Assembly (NCBI RefSeq): GCF_000002995.4
Contig: NW_025062287.1
Span: 1 to 64,000 of the forward strand
DNA from: Brugia malayi
Taxonomy: Eukaryota > Nematoda > Chromadorea > Rhabditida > Onchocercidae
Reading direction: 5' to 3'
Length of the DNA stretch: 64,000 bases
A program made the position numbers and the translations under genes. Below the pieces are notes generated by a model, which searched no databases, was not told the origin of the DNA, and saw only the letters and a program-made list of their open reading frames with translations. Below, piece by piece: positions 60,853 to 64,000 of this stretch (the stretch's first letter is position 1; every line of letters begins with the position of its first letter).

Positions 60853-61182
60853 TTCCTCACACAACAAAACCCTTTGTTAGCAAACCCTTCGTTAGCAACC
60901 CTTTGTTAGCAAAACCTTTTATTAGCAATCTTTGTTTCACATCAGTTAAATATCCTCTGCCGGATATCTGGTCAGCTCAGTTCTGCATATAAACCATCGT
61001 CCTCCATACGGTGGTTCATTCTGCATTTTGGGATGATTTTGATATCATTTTAATGTTTTATAATTATATCTTTCGTTACGCGTTCGTTAATCGGTGTAGC
61101 ATCCGTACGATATGTATAAAGCGCTATTATTTGCTTCATGTTAAATAAAGGTTTAATTACCCAAGTTTGAGGTTTCACGACA
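60853..61182 (+). mobile_element. Truncated LTR of the outer BEL/Pao element (duplicated)
   Basis: Matches the 3' LTR from TTCCTCACAC (48498) to its end CACGACA (61176-61182), followed by GCACCATTGCC exactly as at 48831. It lacks the first about 67 bases of the LTR and has no 5' target duplication, so it arrived by segmental duplication rather than insertion. Confidence 0.93.
61150..61171 (+). other. SL1 spliced-leader exon sequence in the duplicated LTR fragment
   Basis: Third exact SL1 copy, carried along by duplication of the 3' LTR end. Same flanks as 48798-48819. Confidence 0.95.
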
Positions 61183-61220
61183 GCACCATTGCCAATAGTA
61201 CTACCAGTAATGACACCATC

Positions 61221-62210
61221 TCTTATTCAGATGGATGATGATGGTGATAACGATGATTGTGGCTTTCTATGCAGGTAGCTTAAGTTTAATTTCGAAAATT
61301 GGAAGAAATTGCTAGCAGAAATAAATATGAAAAATAATAAAAAATAAAATAAAATAAAACGAACTAATCATTTCATCACTTAGCATTAGTATACGCAACA
61401 ATTGAAAGCTAAAATGATAGCTTGCAATGATTACTTTTGGCGAAATAAAATTTGATGACGAAAAAAAAAAGAAAGCATTAATTAATTTGTTGATAAAGTG
61501 ATGTCAGATTTCATTTTGAAATTGCCAGAATTTGAAACAAAATGTTAAAATATTCAAATTGATAGTTATTTCGACATGTACACATGTACATTTGGCTTGA
61601 CTTATTAGTTATTGATTTTAACAACAAATTTCAACTTAAATTTTCTTTTTTTGAAAATTTAAAATTTTTTAGTCATAAAGTAATATTATTGAATTATTTT
61701 TACTTTGGTATTATTTTTGCTGTAATTGAAATTACAAATATTATGATTTGTTCTCTAATCTAGCTTATTAGAAATCATTATTAATTTAAATGAGAATTTT
61801 AATTTGGATCTTACGTTTGGATATTACGATGCTTATAATTGTATGAGACGCTAAACTAAAGTTTAGCAATTTAAGCAGCGTGAAATTCATCATTATATGA
61901 TATGTGAATACGTTTTTTTTCTTTGTTTTGATAAGAGCAAAAAAATATTGTTTCATTTTTCTCTTCTAAACAACTAAAACCATTCAAAAATTTTTTACTC
62001 TGAGAAATCAATTATAATTTCTAAGTTTGATTGATTATACCTATAATTTAGTATGTTTATGGCAAAATCAGAAAGAAAAATATTTTCTTTTTATTCCTTT
62101 TAAAATTATAATTAGCACATTGGGAAATGAAGAAAAAATGTTATGATAGTACGGTGAGAATTAAATTTGAAATTCATATAGGAAATTAATAATTCATTGA
62201 TCATTCTTAA
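61221..62210. other. Second copy of the non-coding flank and 3' flank of BTB-BACK copy 3
   Basis: Equivalent to 48870-49864, no gene seen. The minus-strand poly(A) signal AATAAA of the BTB-BACK gene lies in the TTTTTATTCC tract near 62090-62097 (equivalent to about 49743 and 54320). Confidence 0.75.
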
Positions 62211-63995
62211 TCACTTCGTGTCAGTTTTTTCACGTGCCTGTCGTTCCTTACGTAATTCTTTGCGACTTTTTGGTGGTTCAGTTCGTAATGGGATTTGCTC
62301 AAATTTAGGTCGTCGTTTCAAATTTGATGCCGATTCTTGACTGCTACTTGTTCGAATTTCAGCTGATTCTAGTGTTGGAAAGCTTGTGATAGCGGCGCCT
62401 GATCTTTCCTGTTCACCACTACCACCACCAATAGCACCACCGCCACAGTACCATCAATAGCACCATTACCAATAGTACTATCAGTAATGACACCATCTCT
62501 AATAGTATCACCATCGATAACACCACAATCAGTAGTATCAATTCCAGCCGCACCACCACCGATAGCACCAGCAGTATCATCGTTAGCAGCAGCATCAGAA
62601 GTAGTAATAGGAACATTTGAGTAGGTGAGTATCGGATCATTACGTGCTGTAATTACCATACAAATCGAATCATGAGAGCTTTTTGGTGGTAATATAGAGA
62701 GAGTTTGGTGCTATTTTGGAGTGGAACCATTTCACTTGTTACATTTCCACTTTTAGACAAATGCTTTGATTGTTGAGTTAAAATTTCAAACCAAAATTGT
62801 CATCCACTATCACTAATCTTTTCCTGGGTTGGGTAAATTACGCTATTTTGATAACCTGTTCGATTACGAGAACTACCAGATCCTATTGGAAGCTGTTGAG
62901 CTGGACGCCAATTTTTGTCAACTGATACGGATGTTTCATTACTAATACTTCTGGTTGTTACAGATGATACCGAATCAAAAGGTGGAATGATATATGATCC
63001 AAGAGGTGATGATGCTAATCCTAATGTTCCTCTTAATGGATCTGGTGCAATTGCAGTTTCTGCACCAGACACCGTATAGATGGACGATGATAATGATTGA
63101 TTGCGATTTTGTGGTGATGTCAAATGATCCTATAATTTAATTTTTAGGTAGCTATTTTGTTCTAAATTTTTAATGTTAACTTTTAATCATATACTTATAA
63201 CATTGATTTTTTTTTTTTGTTTCGCAAACATACAAATTTAAATGATTACAAATTTTTCTTTTCATAATGTGAAATTGATATATTTGTTTAAAAAATCAAA
63301 AAATAAAAAAAATGGAAACCACAAATTTGGCATAAATTGCATCCATTAAAAAGAGTTGCACAATTGGTCCCAAATCTGGTACATCCAATGATTTCTTCAT
63401 TATTTCTTGACGCTAGAAAAATTAAAAAAGAATTTTATCTTATCATGTATTAAATCCTTATTTTCTTTATCTTTAATAATTTATCTGCCATTTTTTAAAT
63501 AATCCTTATAATTGGAAGTTTTAAAAAAAAAAAAAAAATTAAATGAAGCAAATAGGAGAGAAATAGATAACAAAATAACAAACGTTATCAGCCACATGAA
63601 TAATTTCCTTGAAATTAACATTATCCAAAAGAGCTGGCGCATAACAAATATGTTCAGGATTATTTTGAAGCCAAAATATGATCGCTTCATAAATTTCTGA
63701 TACCCATTCAGGTCCTTGTAATACTGGTGAAGAAATAAGCGCATAAAGCATTTCGAATGATAACTAAAAAAAGGGAAAGAGAGAGAGAGAAAGAGAAAGA
63801 AGAATATTAGTTCTTTTAAATTTAGGCAACTTTCCTAATTTTTTTTCTTTAAATTGCTCTGAAATAATAATGAAAACAAACAAAAAAATATACAAAAGAA
63901 ATTATTTCTTTTTTTTCCTATACTTTTAAAAATTCTGGGTTTGCCAGAATATCATGAAATTTTATTGCTGCACCATCAACAACCATATTACGATA
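62211..63995 (-). CDS. BTB-BACK domain protein gene, copy 3 (partial, cut by window end)
   Basis: Exons 5 to 9 are visible: 63924-63995, 63584-63763, 63323-63412, 62814-63129, 62211-62646. Exons 5 to 8 match the consensus lengths exactly (72, 180, 90, 316). The last exon lacks one base near 62446 (CCGCCACAG against CCGCCAACAG), which shifts the Gly-rich region and loses the basic tail. The BTB exons would lie beyond 64000. It is closer to copy 1 than to copy 2, as expected from the larger duplication. Confidence 0.8.
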
Positions 63996-64000
63996 CTGTG

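Larger units (their letters stand above)
60853..64000. repeat. Segmental duplicate of 48498 to about 51650
   Basis: LTR fragment, decayed exon remnant, flank and BTB-BACK unit recur in the same order and orientation, offset by about 12350 bases, with mostly one-base indel differences. It reaches the window end and may continue. Confidence 0.93.

Noticed and set aside
60692..60880. 62-codon plus-strand frame
   Set aside because: It crosses the segmental duplication junction into LTR sequence and has no family resemblance.

Overview
This window is the left end of a nematode chromosome. It opens with about 12.5 kb of the nematode telomere repeat, read as the C-rich strand (GCCTAA, i.e. TTAGGC on the minus strand). 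The rest is visibly AT-rich. It has short introns with TTTCAG-type acceptors, a POU/homeodomain gene, BEL/Pao retrotransposons, and three exact copies of the nematode spliced-leader SL1 sequence. The AT-richness and element content would fit a spirurid/filarial-type worm, but the species cannot be fixed from the sequence.

Layout. 1-12542: telomere array. 12543-17165: unique AT-rich sequence with no gene seen. 17166-26832 (possibly to 27943), minus strand: a many-exon POU class II-like transcription factor, most like CEH-18; fifteen exons join in phase. 26833-35818: AT-rich sequence with microsatellites and no gene I can support. 35819-48869: a decayed fragment of the last exon of a BTB-BACK gene, split by a plus-strand BEL/Pao element (36118-48830, target duplication GCACC), which is itself split by a younger minus-strand BEL/Pao element (37215-43628, target duplication GTGTT). 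48870-58670: two head-to-tail copies (about 4.5 kb each) of a minus-strand gene encoding a BTB-BACK protein of about 595 residues. 58671-60852: plus-strand fragments of a second BTB-kelch-type gene. 60853-64000: a second copy of 48498 to about 51650, starting inside an LTR fragment and carrying a third BTB-BACK copy cut by the window end, so the locus is repeating with a period near 12.35 kb.

The most striking observation is in the outer retrotransposon. Each of its LTRs, and the duplicated LTR fragment, carries the complete 22-nt SL1 spliced-leader exon. It lies about 35 nt after a TATA box and directly after an AATAAA, where the R region (RNA start and poly(A) site) is expected. This suggests an LTR retrotransposon whose R region is, or was captured from, the trans-spliced leader.

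Many differences between copies are single-base indels. They break otherwise conserved frames in different places in each copy, so either pseudogenisation or residual long-read consensus error must be considered. The noisy distal telomere favours some assembly error.
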